NCBI RefSeq assembly: GCF_015686655.1
Contig: NZ_JADPMP010000008.1
Location: 124,001-188,000, forward strand
Direction: 5' to 3'
From: Pontibacter sp. FD36
GTDB lineage: Bacteria > Bacteroidota > Bacteroidia > Cytophagales > Hymenobacteraceae
DNA: 64,000 nucleotides
The notes under the pieces: model-generated
Seen by the model: the letters and a program-made list of their open reading frames with translations, nothing else
Told to the model about the DNA's origin: nothing
Database searches by the model: none
Shown here: positions 53,748-60,744 of the stretch, piece after piece
How the letters are laid out: each line of letters starts with the position of its first letter
Numbering within the stretch: position 1 is the first letter of the stretch
Position numbers and translations under genes: made by a program

Positions 53748-54215
53748 ATGTTTATGCGAAATAAAAAGAAACTACTGCTGGAGCAATTGGACCGGAAAAT
53801 TGCTCCTTTAAAGGTTTTGGCTAAGACTCCGGTCCCGGAAAAAGGTTGGATCCACGCTATTCGGGTCGCACTTAACATGACTTTAGAGCAGTTAGGTGAT
53901 AAGCTGGGCAAGACAAAGCAAGGCATCAAAAAAATAGAGGAAAGAGAAGCTACAGGTACCGTCTCCCTAAACGTGTTGAAGCAGGTAGCTGAAGCGCTTG
54001 ACATGCAGCTCGTGTACGGCTTTGTGCCGAAGCAAGGGTCAATGGAGAAGTTGGTCGATCAACGAGCACAGCAGCTGGCTAGAAAGATCGTCTTAAGAAC
54101 AAGTCAGCACATGAAGCTGGAGAACCAGGGAAATAGCGATGACCGGATTCGGCAGGCAATCGAAGAGCTGGCTGAAGAACTTAAACGTGAAATGAAGGGC
54201 ACGCTATGGGATTAG
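53748..54215 (+). CDS. Mobile mystery protein A (XRE-family antitoxin-like regulator)
   Basis: 155 residues; ATG 53754 is an alternative start. The N-terminus (LLLEQLDRKIAPLK) and the HTH (WIHAIRVALNMTLEQLGDKLGKTKQGIKKIEEREATGTVSLNVLKQVAEALDMQLVYGFVP in outline) match mobile mystery protein A. These occur next to mobile mystery protein B, a Fic protein, on mobile elements across bacteria. Likely represses the operon through the repeated upstream sites and counters the Fic partner. Overlaps the next gene by 10 bp. Confidence 0.9.
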   Translation: MFMRNKKKLLLEQLDRKIAPLKVLAKTPVPEKGWIHAIRVALNMTLEQLGDKLGKTKQGIKKIEEREATGTVSLNVLKQVAEALDMQLVYGFVPKQGSMEKLVDQRAQQLARKIVLRTSQHMKLENQGNSDDRIRQAIEELAEELKREMKGTLWD

Positions 54216-54802
54216 AATATGCCTACCTGGATGGCCAGACTCCCTTGGATGAAGAAGAGAAAGAAGGGCTGCTACTCAAAACGATCACCTCACACGGGGA
54301 ACTGGACGAGTTCGAACAGCTAAACATTGAAAAGGCAATCGCCTGGACCATGAACACCAGGTTTAAGAAGGATGCCATACTGACGGAGAAGTTTATCAAA
54401 ACGCTGCACAAGCGTATGTTTGGCGAGGTCTGGAAGTGGGCAGGTGAGTTCAGGAGATCTGAGAAAAACATTGGGGTGGCTTGGGTCAGAATCGGTATGG
54501 AGCTCAAGTACCTGCTGGATGACACGGCTTTCTGGGTAGAGCAAGGCACCTATCCGCCTGATGAGATAGCGATCCGCTTCAAGCACCGGCTGGTCAACAT
54601 CCACTGTTTCCCAAACGGGAACGGGCGGCATTCACGCATCATGGCAGACATCATCATGGAGTCCATCTTTGGGAAAGACGCCTTTACATGGAACAGATCC
54701 AACATGGTGAAGGCGGATGCTACGCGCAAAGCTTACATTGCCGCCATTCGAGCTGGCGATAAAGGCGATATAGCGCCGCTACTTCAGTTTGCGAAAAGCT
54801 GA
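54206..54802 (+). CDS. Mobile mystery protein B (Fic-domain protein)
   Basis: 198 residues. The Fic core HCFPNGNGRHSR lies at residues 133-144 and has the catalytic His and the Gly/Asn/Arg loop, with Asn where many Fic enzymes have Asp (allowed in HxFx(D/N)GNGRxxR). Fic enzymes usually transfer AMP to a target protein. The gene overlaps the XRE-type gene, supporting a toxin-antitoxin-like unit. The target is unknown. Confidence 0.92.
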   Translation: MGLEYAYLDGQTPLDEEEKEGLLLKTITSHGELDEFEQLNIEKAIAWTMNTRFKKDAILTEKFIKTLHKRMFGEVWKWAGEFRRSEKNIGVAWVRIGMELKYLLDDTAFWVEQGTYPPDEIAIRFKHRLVNIHCFPNGNGRHSRIMADIIMESIFGKDAFTWNRSNMVKADATRKAYIAAIRAGDKGDIAPLLQFAKS

Positions 54803-54892
54803 GCCTTATGCGGGAAAGTATTGGAAGCAGGAAATAGTAACTGGGCATAGGTTCTTTCTTCCCTAAGATTGTATATCGGAAGTAGGGTAATT

Positions 54893-55030
54893 AACTTTTA
54901 CTTTCTCAGCTTGATGTTTGTGAAATAAAGCAGTAGATTTGATTAAAGAAAACACCAAATCCTCAGTAGGAGGAAAATTCGGGTGACCGCTGAAATTTGG
55001 AGTAATAAGTAATTGATAATAAACGTGTTG
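54893..55030. repeat. Diverged ~135-bp repeat, copy 2
   Basis: Same orientation as 32867-33000, with matching blocks spread over the whole length. It leads directly into a tRNA-like scrap, which suggests the end of an integrated element. On the minus strand it has a protein-like frame (NFSGHPNFPPTEDLVFSLIK), so it may derive from the 3' end of a gene. Confidence 0.4.
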
Positions 55031-55060
55031 TGGAGTAGGTTCGAATCCCTCACTCTCTGC
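55030..55060 (+). other. tRNA-3'-end-like fragment, candidate attachment site
   Basis: GGTTCGAATCCCTC followed by ACTCTCTGC has a T-loop (TTCGAAT) and an acceptor-like 3' strand. No D-arm or anticodon arm lies upstream, and the T-stem is imperfect. Duplicated tRNA 3' ends like this are left by integrases that target tRNA genes. It lies next to the mobile mystery module. Confidence 0.45.
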
Positions 55061-55080
55061 TGGTAGCGATACCAAAGAGC

Positions 55081-55111
55081 AAAGCCCATCAATCATCGAT
55101 TGATGGGCTTT
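55081..55111 (+). terminator. Strong intrinsic terminator
   Basis: A perfect 14-bp stem (55081-55094 with 55098-55111) with a 3-base loop is followed by a T-rich tail. It stands 20 bp after the tRNA-like scrap, as a terminator would stand after a tRNA gene, and is also 60 bp past the stop of the minus-strand lipoprotein gene. Confidence 0.8.
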
Positions 55112-55171
55112 TTGTTTTAGGCCCTGTTCAAGACTTTTAACTTGCTTCAGGATGCATTTCTTGAGGTATGT

Positions 55172-56089
55172 TTAATTCTCTGCGTTCAAGCTGGCCTCTG
55201 CTACCTCTGATTTTCCGATGGAAGCCTTATACACGATATACCCTTCCAGTTCCTGCCCGTCCAGCATAGTTCTTTTGATTTTGATAGGGTAGCCGTCCCG
55301 GTTGTATTTATAGCTGCAGGTATAGGAGAGGTCTTTCCGGATATTGCCCTCCCGGTCTTTTACCGTATACCTGGTGATGTTGTGGTTGCGGTAGGGAAGT
55401 TCCAGCGGCATGAACCGGGCTTCGAGGGGAAGGGTCCGCAGATAGCCTGGCTTGTCGTCAAACTCCAGTTCAATAGTCAAATAGGGAGTCTCTGAACTAG
55501 GGGCAAGGAAAGAGGCTTTTTGCAGCTTGCCCTGTTTATCATAGGTATAGACAATCTTTTTGTGGATATACCTTGGGTCAGCGTCATATATTTGTGTATG
55601 TTTCTTGTTTGCGTTGTTGTAATGGTAAACAGAAGAGGTCAATCTCTTATCAGAGTTGTATTGATGTGCAATGTTATCGCGCAGCGAACGTCCATGCAGG
55701 TACACCGACTGCAGTTCTCTAGGTATGAGGCCATCTTCTGACCGGGACCACATGTAATTCATCTTTCTTACGATAGAGTCACTACTGTCCCAGCCAATTG
55801 GGCCAACGTCAGGCAGAGTAGTAACCTGCACTATCTCGTCTTTAAAACGATGGTCCGGTTTCTTGAAATATTCATCGTAATAAGTGTAGGTCACCTCCTC
55901 ATAAAAGTTAGGACGATTAGTCGTAACGCTGTAGACCCTGCCTTGGTCATAGTAGAAGTCGTGGGTCGTGCTGCCGATCACCACCTTTTGCGGGTATAAC
56001 TTCTTGATTTCTTCCTCGCTTTTAGAGCAGGAGGCCAGTACGGCTAGGAGGGGGAGCAGGAATAAAGCTTTAAATCTGATAGTCTGCAG
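55172..56089 (-). CDS. Lipoprotein of unknown function, probable CTG start
   Basis: The first in-frame ATG (55984) gives 270 residues without a signal. Upstream the same frame is open and encodes TIRFKALFLLPLLAVLASCS, a textbook lipoprotein signal with lipobox LASC. The only start-like codons there are CTG at 56087-56089 (used here, 305 residues) or ATT a few codons earlier. The mature part has repeated Tyr-rich strands (VTYTYYDEYFK, KIVYTYDKQGKLQKASF, YTCSYKYNRDGYPIKIKR) like YD/RHS-type beta repeats. Family not recognised. Confidence 0.65.
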   Translation of the reverse strand: MQTIRFKALFLLPLLAVLASCSKSEEEIKKLYPQKVVIGSTTHDFYYDQGRVYSVTTNRPNFYEEVTYTYYDEYFKKPDHRFKDEIVQVTTLPDVGPIGWDSSDSIVRKMNYMWSRSEDGLIPRELQSVYLHGRSLRDNIAHQYNSDKRLTSSVYHYNNANKKHTQIYDADPRYIHKKIVYTYDKQGKLQKASFLAPSSETPYLTIELEFDDKPGYLRTLPLEARFMPLELPYRNHNITRYTVKDREGNIRKDLSYTCSYKYNRDGYPIKIKRTMLDGQELEGYIVYKASIGKSEVAEASLNAEN

Positions 56090-56225
56090 TTTTAGAGAAA
56101 TGAAAAAACTTTACTAAATATAGTTATATTTTAATTAGTGGCAAGAGAACAGGCTGTTTTTTAGCTGGTTATCAATCTGTTTAGGTATAGCTGTGAGTAC
56201 AACTGCTATTGACGAGTGTAAACTA

Positions 56226-56837
56226 TCATTGGTTTTTCTCCAGCAAACCATGGAAAATGAGGTTTGCCAGGCCCTCATACACGGCAGAAGGGGTATAGTT
56301 AATATCCTGCATCAGTTCTGGCGGTACCTGGCTGATAAACTCAGGATCCAGGATTTTCTCCAGTGCACTGGCGTAGAGCAGCACGGCTAGTGAGATGTTT
56401 GCGTCCTTCCGGATAAAGCCTTTTTGGTTGCCCTCATCCAACAAAGTTTTGAATCTTTTAAAAGCTGCTTCGGCGCGGTACTGCTGCAGTAGTTGCCAGG
56501 TTTTTGGGGTGTGCTTCCGGATGTCGGTGAGTAACTGCCCATTGATACGGGCGAAGCGCTGCCCGACCGTGCGAAACACCTGCTCAGCCTTACTGACAAA
56601 GTTGGACGCTTCCTGTTGAAGCAGGTTTTCTACATCACGCTGCAGTTCTTCCAAATAGTTTTTGATGACGGCATGGAGCAACTCTTCTTTTCCTCTGAAA
56701 TACTGGTACAGTGTTTTTTTGCTCATGCCCAGCTGTTTTGCCAGGTCAGCCATCAATACTTTACTGTAGCCTTGGTTGAAAAACTGTTGCTGAGCCTCCT
56801 GTAAAATCAAGGCCTTCGGGGTGTTTATCGTATCCAT
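56226..56837 (-). CDS. TetR-family transcriptional regulator
   Basis: 203 residues. The N-terminal HTH is classical: ILQEAQQQFFNQGYSKVLMADLAKQLGMSKKTLYQYFRGKEELL. The C-terminal helical domain has no recognised ligand pocket. TetR proteins usually repress an adjacent gene and themselves. No transporter lies directly beside it here, so the target may be itself or elsewhere. Confidence 0.92.
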   Translation of the reverse strand: MDTINTPKALILQEAQQQFFNQGYSKVLMADLAKQLGMSKKTLYQYFRGKEELLHAVIKNYLEELQRDVENLLQQEASNFVSKAEQVFRTVGQRFARINGQLLTDIRKHTPKTWQLLQQYRAEAAFKRFKTLLDEGNQKGFIRKDANISLAVLLYASALEKILDPEFISQVPPELMQDINYTPSAVYEGLANLIFHGLLEKNQ

Positions 56838-56916
56838 TTATTAGGGTGTGCTTTATTTTCGCCGGTCTTGCTGCAAAGTTATAAAGAGCAGAGGCCGGGA
56901 AACTGTATACGACAAA

Positions 56917-56963
56917 AAAATCTCCTGCAGTCAGCATAATGGCTGACAATAGCAGGAGATTTT
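56917..56963 (-). terminator. Terminator of the long cold-shock protein gene
   Basis: A 12-bp stem (56917-56928 with 56952-56963) with an inner TCAGC/GCTGA extension is followed on the minus strand by seven T. It lies about 70 bp past the stop at 57033. Confidence 0.75.
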
Positions 56964-57032
56964 CAGATTATAATCACCTAAGTTAAACCGGATGGCTTAA
57001 GCTACATTTTGAAGCTTTTGAGCCAGAGGGGA

Positions 57033-57488
57033 TTACGCCAGTTTAACGTTAACAGCATTCAATCCTTTCGGGCCTTTCTCAACCTCAAAAGTTACACGAT
57101 CATTTTCCTTGATCGTATTCACCAAGCCATTCTGATGCACAAAGACACGCTCTTGGGTCACGTGGTCCTGTATAAAGCCATAGCCTTTCGACTCGTTGAA
57201 AAAAGAAACGGTGCCTTTACGGATCAAGTCAGCCGGGTCGATCTCGGCCTGCTTGGCCACACCGATCTGGATGTCTTCCTGTTTGATGTCTTTTTTCTTC
57301 TTTGTAGGGTCTGGCGGCGTATCAGTGATATTGCCGAACTCATCCACGTAGGCGAACATTTCCTCTACGTCTTTGCCCTTGTCAGAATTAGCCTTGCGCT
57401 CCTCGCGCTTCTGCTCTTTGTCTTGTCTTTTCTTAAGTCTCTTCTTCTCTTTTTCTTTTTTACTGAAGGTTTCTTGTGATCTACCCAT
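57033..57488 (-). CDS. Cold-shock domain protein with charged N-terminal extension
   Basis: 151 residues from ATG 57488 (MGRSQETFSKKEKEKKRLKK); the longer frame upstream lacks family features. Residues 1-45 are almost all Lys/Glu/Arg. Residues about 86-151 are a cold-shock domain with both RNA-binding motifs (GTVSFFNESKGYGFI and RVFVHQNGL). Such two-part proteins are common in Bacteroidota and probably bind RNA as chaperones. The basic tail may add RNA or ribosome affinity. Confidence 0.9.
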   Translation of the reverse strand: MGRSQETFSKKEKEKKRLKKRQDKEQKREERKANSDKGKDVEEMFAYVDEFGNITDTPPDPTKKKKDIKQEDIQIGVAKQAEIDPADLIRKGTVSFFNESKGYGFIQDHVTQERVFVHQNGLVNTIKENDRVTFEVEKGPKGLNAVNVKLA

Positions 57489-57540
57489 ATATGCTGTTAA
57501 ATGATCTATAAAATGATGGTATGCTGGTATGCAGGCTTTT

Positions 57541-57768
57541 TTAGTACCTGAACAGGAAATTTGTGCCGTTGCGAATCCACTTTTCAAAAAATGAATTGTC
57601 GTTATATTCGCCGGTTACAAGCTCGAAGTCGGGTTGGTCTTTGTTTGTACGAGAGTTCATGAACTTTGGGAGGGAATCCTGATTGTTTGGGGTCCAGTCC
57701 TGTCCTTTCTGGAGGGCTACGCAGATGTACTCGCGAGTGGTAGTGTCTACCAGGTATCTTCTATTCAT
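57541..57768 (-). CDS. Small conserved-looking protein, function unknown
   Basis: 75 residues starting MNRRYLVDTTTREYICVALQ and ending in an aromatic-rich tail (SFFEKWIRNGTNFLFRY). The composition is soluble and protein-like. It lies 52 bp upstream of the long cold-shock gene on the same strand and may share its transcript. No family recognised. Confidence 0.55.
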   Translation of the reverse strand: MNRRYLVDTTTREYICVALQKGQDWTPNNQDSLPKFMNSRTNKDQPDFELVTGEYNDNSFFEKWIRNGTNFLFRY

Positions 57769-57850
57769 CGTAAGGAGGGGTTAGGTGAAACATTGCCAGG
57801 GCGGCATTATAATAACGGGGGAGTGGTGCAAAACATGCACAACGAAATGA

Positions 57851-57882
57851 AAAAAAGCCTCACCCGCAGGTAAGGCTTTTTT
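57851..57882 (-). terminator. Terminator of the short cold-shock protein gene
   Basis: A 14-position stem with one mismatch (57851-57864 with 57869-57882), loop of four. A-run on one side and T-run on the other allow it to work in both directions. It lies 22 bp past the stop at 57905. Confidence 0.75.
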
Positions 57883-57904
57883 CGAAATGACTTATATCTG
57901 AAAA

Positions 57905-58096
57905 CTAAGCACGCTTAACGTTAACCGCGTTTAGTCCTTTTCTTCCTTCTTGCAGGTCAAAAGTCACTTTGTCGTTTTCCTGGATTTCATGTACCAGGCC
58001 AGTCACGTGTACAAAGTACTCCTGATCTGTGTTGTCTTCCTTAATAAAACCAAAACCTTTCAGGTCATTAAAGAATTTTACTGTTCCGTTATTCAT
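57905..58096 (-). CDS. Short cold-shock protein (CspA-like)
   Basis: 63 residues from ATG 58096 (MNNGTVKFFNDLKGFGFIKE). RNP1 (GFGFIKE) and RNP2 (YFVHVTGL) are intact. It is a single OB-fold RNA chaperone of the usual size. The C-terminal GRKGLNAVNVKRA closely matches the end of the longer cold-shock protein 0.8 kb away, so the two are paralogues. The upstream ~300 bp may hold a long 5' leader as in other csp genes. Confidence 0.92.
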   Translation of the reverse strand: MNNGTVKFFNDLKGFGFIKEDNTDQEYFVHVTGLVHEIQENDKVTFDLQEGRKGLNAVNVKRA

Positions 58097-58358
58097 TCTG
58101 TGTTGTTTAATTATATACCTACTACATAGTGGAAGGCATATAGGTTCATTTATTTTTTTACAATGTACGATAAAAATTTTACAATTGCGAGGCCGTATCC
58201 GTTTTATAGACGGGTCTGTAGACACTGTTGATCTTTGTGAATCAGATAAAGTGCGTCTGCAAGCTTTAAAAGCAGATATATGATGCGGTGGCTGAAGAAA
58301 TATTCTGAAATATAATTACTTAAGAAGACCTGCATTCGCCAAAAAGAAGCGAAAATAA
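58097..58358. other. Divergent intergenic region between csp and pheA leader
   Basis: No gene. An inverted repeat CGCCAA (58337-58342) and TTGGCG (58360-58365) reaches into the pheA leader promoter and could be an operator. Confidence 0.35.
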
Positions 58359-58359
58359 A

Positions 58360-58389
58360 TTGGCGTTCTGTGAAAAGTCTCTATATTGG
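58360..58389 (+). promoter_or_regulatory. Candidate promoter of the pheA operon
   Basis: TTG at 58360-58362, a 19-bp spacer and TATATTGG at 58382-58389 resemble the Bacteroidota -33/-7 pair (TTG, TAnnTTTG) with one mismatch. A start site near 58392 would leave almost no 5' UTR before the first leader peptide, so a promoter further upstream is possible. Confidence 0.3.
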
Positions 58390-58397
58390 CGGTTGAA

Positions 58398-58457
58398 ATG
58401 AACAAGCAACAGAAATCTTATACCTTCTTTTTTTACTTTTTTCCTCCAAAGGACTGA
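58398..58457 (+). CDS. Phe/Tyr-rich leader peptide 1 (pheA attenuator)
   Basis: A 19-residue frame from ATG to TGA reads MNKQQKSYTFFFYFFPPKD: five Phe and two Tyr within eight positions. This is the signature of a leader peptide whose translation senses charged tRNA-Phe/tRNA-Tyr. Bases 58459-58463 (GCGGG), just past the stop codon, can pair with 58491-58495 (CCCGC), the left arm of the terminator. A ribosome at the stop would block that pairing and let the terminator form; a ribosome stalled at the Phe run would not. Confidence 0.8.
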   Translation: MNKQQKSYTFFFYFFPPKD

Positions 58458-58487
58458 AGCGGGAAAAGGTATATGTAACCATACAGA

Positions 58488-58508
58488 GGCCCCGCAGCAA
58501 GCGGGGCC
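58488..58508 (+). terminator. Attenuator terminator 1
   Basis: Perfect 8-bp G/C stem GGCCCCGC/GCGGGGCC (58488-58495 with 58501-58508), loop AGCAA, then a run of six T. It ends 177 bp before the pheA start and has no gene of its own upstream except the leader peptide. Confidence 0.88.
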
Positions 58509-58534
58509 TTTTTTATTTTAGACTAGCACGAGAG

Positions 58535-58615
58535 ATGCATCTTACACAACAAAATTTCTATAGCGGCTTTGGTTTTAGCTTTTACTTTTTTGGTAAACGC
58601 CCGGGGCTGTATTGA
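58535..58615 (+). CDS. Phe/Tyr-rich leader peptide 2 (pheA attenuator)
   Basis: A 26-residue frame starts MHLTQQNF and continues YSGFGFSFYFFGKRPGLY to TGA at 58613-58615: six Phe and three Tyr. It begins just after terminator 1. Its CCGGGGCT (58601-58608, codons for Pro-Gly-Leu) can pair with AGC-g-CCTCGG (58641-58650), the left arm of terminator 2, giving an antiterminator. Both leaders share QQ and an 'FYFF' end, suggesting that the unit was duplicated. Confidence 0.75.
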   Translation: MHLTQQNFYSGFGFSFYFFGKRPGLY

Positions 58616-58640
58616 TTATACTTTAAAGTAAGTTATCACC

Positions 58641-58669
58641 AGCGCCTCGGAGTATTTCTTCGGGGCGCT
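58641..58669 (+). terminator. Attenuator terminator 2, abutting the pheA start
   Basis: A 9-bp stem with one G-T pair (58641-58649 with 58661-58669) is followed by a T-run to 58678. The T-run ends only seven bases before the pheA ATG, so the structure could also mask the translation start. Confidence 0.88.
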
Positions 58670-58685
58670 TTTTTTTTTGATTCAT

Positions 58686-59504
58686 ATGAAAATCGCAATT
58701 CAAGGTATAGCGGGAGCATTTCATGAAGAGGCTGCCAGACTTCGGTTCAGCCACGAACCTATCGAGATAGTGCCTTGCCTTACTTTCCGGGAACTGACAG
58801 CAGCAGTTGCCTCCGGCTTGGCTGACAAAGGCATCATGGCAATAGAGAATACCATCTCAGGCACTATACAACCTAACCTGGAACTGATCAGGGAGCAGCA
58901 ACTTTGGATCAGCGACGAAGTGATCATGCGTATTCGCCAGCATCTGGGCGGGGTGCCCGGATCGTCGCTTCAGAGCATCCGCAAGGTATACTCCCACTAC
59001 ATGGCCCTTAACCAGTGTCGGCCCTTCTTCGAAGCTTACCCCGAGGTTGAGCTGATCGAGTCGGAGGACACGGCGCTGAGCATACGGGATGTGGCCATAA
59101 CAGGCTCCACAGAGATAGCGGCCATCGGCAGCGCGCTGGCCATCGCCCGAAACGGCCTGATCGTGCTCGGCAAAGAGATCGAAGCGAGCAAGCAAAACTA
59201 TACCCGCTTTTTAATATTGGACAGGTTACCGCAGACGGTCACTGCCTGCAATAAGGCTTCTATCTGCCTGGTGTTGAAATCGGATCCAGAGGCTTTTACA
59301 CAAGCCATGACACTGCTGCACGAGCGGCACATACATCTTGCTAAAATCGAGTCGGTGACTATACCTGGTCAGCCATGGCATTATCGCTACTATCTGGACC
59401 TGCGCTTTGAAGAAGTAGGGCAGCTGGATAAACTGCTCTCTGACATCGAAGCACTTGCTGTATCCATTCAATTGCTGGGGAAATACACAGCGCATACGCT
59501 ATAA
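58686..59504 (+). CDS. pheA: Prephenate dehydratase
   Basis: 272 residues from ATG 58686; a TTG three codons earlier lies against the attenuator T-run and is not preferred. The catalytic domain (1-185) shows IQGIAGAFHEEAA, IMAIENTISGTI and the Thr of QNYTRFLIL. A C-terminal ACT domain (about 195-270) carries KIESVTIPGQPWHYRYYLDL in place of the classical ESRP Phe-binding motif; Bacteroidota enzymes often vary here. The enzyme converts prephenate to phenylpyruvate for Phe synthesis. It is preceded by two attenuators and followed after 4 bp by DAHP synthase/chorismate mutase. Confidence 0.93.
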   Translation: MKIAIQGIAGAFHEEAARLRFSHEPIEIVPCLTFRELTAAVASGLADKGIMAIENTISGTIQPNLELIREQQLWISDEVIMRIRQHLGGVPGSSLQSIRKVYSHYMALNQCRPFFEAYPEVELIESEDTALSIRDVAITGSTEIAAIGSALAIARNGLIVLGKEIEASKQNYTRFLILDRLPQTVTACNKASICLVLKSDPEAFTQAMTLLHERHIHLAKIESVTIPGQPWHYRYYLDLRFEEVGQLDKLLSDIEALAVSIQLLGKYTAHTL

Positions 59505-59508
59505 CTGA

Positions 59509-60744
59509 ATGATTATGTTCAATCCATCAACACGCATCCAAAGCTCCGGAACGAAAGCTATGAAAGACGGAATTACGATCGCTCAAACTAATATGAATAT
59601 GAAATCTGTAGGTAAACTAAACACCCACGAACAGCCGCTCATTATAGCGGGACCTTGCAGCGCTGAAACAGAAGAGCAGGTGCTGGCCACCGCCCACCAG
59701 CTGAAGGACGCAGGAGTAAGTATTTTCAGGGCTGGCATCTGGAAACCAAGAACACGCCCGGGCTCTTTTGAGGGAGTAGGTACGCCCGGGCTTGCCTGGC
59801 TGAAGCGGGTGCAACAGGAGACGGGCTTGCGTGTAGCAACAGAAGTAGCCAATACCTTGCATGTAGAGCAGTGTCTGCAGCATGGCATTGATGTGCTGTG
59901 GGTTGGTGCACGCACCACGGCCAATCCATTTGCCGTGCAGGAAATTGCAGATGCCCTGAAAGGGGTGGATATACCAGTGTTGGTCAAAAATCCTGTTAAC
60001 CCGGATGTGCAACTGTGGCTGGGAGCCATAGAACGATTGGAGAAAGCAGGTATAAGTCAGATTGGTGCCATACACCGGGGCATCTCGCCGCTGGGCAAAT
60101 CCGTGTACCGCAACAATCCAGAGTGGAACATGCCCATGACTCTGAAGGAGCTGCGCCCTGACCTGATGCTGATCAACGACCCCAGCCACATTGCCGGTAA
60201 CCGTCAATTGCTGGCAGGTATAGCCGAAACAGCACTGGCGCTGCACATGGACGGCCTGATGATAGAAACGCACATAAAGCCGGAAGCTGCCTGGAGTGAT
60301 GCTGCTCAGCAGATAAGCCCACAGGCGCTCACAGAACTACTGGCGAAGCTGCGCGGTCGTCCACTGGACGCTAATACCAGATCGGCTGCTGATCTGAGCG
60401 ACATGCGCCACTCCATTGATTACATTGATGAGCAACTAATTGACCTGCTGAGCTACCGCATGCAGGTTGCCGCTGAAATAGGCCTGTATAAAATGCAGCA
60501 TGGCATGGCTGTGCTCCAGGAAGAAAGATGGGCAGAGCTCCTGGAAAAGCACGCCAGCCTTGCCTCGAGCAAGAATCTCAATGAGGAGTTTATCACGCAG
60601 CTGTTCGACCGCATCCATCAGGAGTCGGTGAGGAGGCAGCATGGGGTGCTGCCGCTTATACCTGCAGGGTATAGCCTTCAGGCCACCACCACAGCACCAG
60701 AAGTCCGCCCAGCAGCACAATGCCAAACAAGAGCGATATTTTAG
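59509..60744 (+). CDS. Bifunctional DAHP synthase / chorismate mutase
   Basis: 411 residues. Residues about 40-290 are a type I DAHP synthase of the short (KDO8P-synthase-like) kind: IIAGPCSAETEEQ, RAGIWKPRTRPGSFEGVG, LVKNPVNPD, IHRGIS, NDPSHIAGNR. Residues about 305-385 are an AroQ chorismate mutase (MRHSIDYIDEQLIDLLSYRMQVAAEIGLYK, RIHQESVRRQ). The fusion is normal in Bacteroidota and commits carbon to aromatic amino acids. The exact start is unclear: ATG 59509 or 59557. The last ~25 residues after VRRQHG are unusual and overlap the 3' end of the opposite gene by 89 bp. Confidence 0.93.
   Translation: MIMFNPSTRIQSSGTKAMKDGITIAQTNMNMKSVGKLNTHEQPLIIAGPCSAETEEQVLATAHQLKDAGVSIFRAGIWKPRTRPGSFEGVGTPGLAWLKRVQQETGLRVATEVANTLHVEQCLQHGIDVLWVGARTTANPFAVQEIADALKGVDIPVLVKNPVNPDVQLWLGAIERLEKAGISQIGAIHRGISPLGKSVYRNNPEWNMPMTLKELRPDLMLINDPSHIAGNRQLLAGIAETALALHMDGLMIETHIKPEAAWSDAAQQISPQALTELLAKLRGRPLDANTRSAADLSDMRHSIDYIDEQLIDLLSYRMQVAAEIGLYKMQHGMAVLQEERWAELLEKHASLASSKNLNEEFITQLFDRIHQESVRRQHGVLPLIPAGYSLQATTTAPEVRPAAQCQTRAIF

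Noticed and set aside
59290..59420. Missing ESRP motif in the PheA ACT domain as a sign of feedback resistance
   Set aside because: The neighbouring IPGQPWHYRYYLDL keeps the pattern, and Bacteroidota prephenate dehydratases commonly vary at ESRP, so it is not a special feature of this gene.
59617..60273. Minus-strand frame of 218 codons opposite DAHP synthase
   Set aside because: Antisense shadow rich in His/Gln/Cys, no domain; the sense gene is certain.
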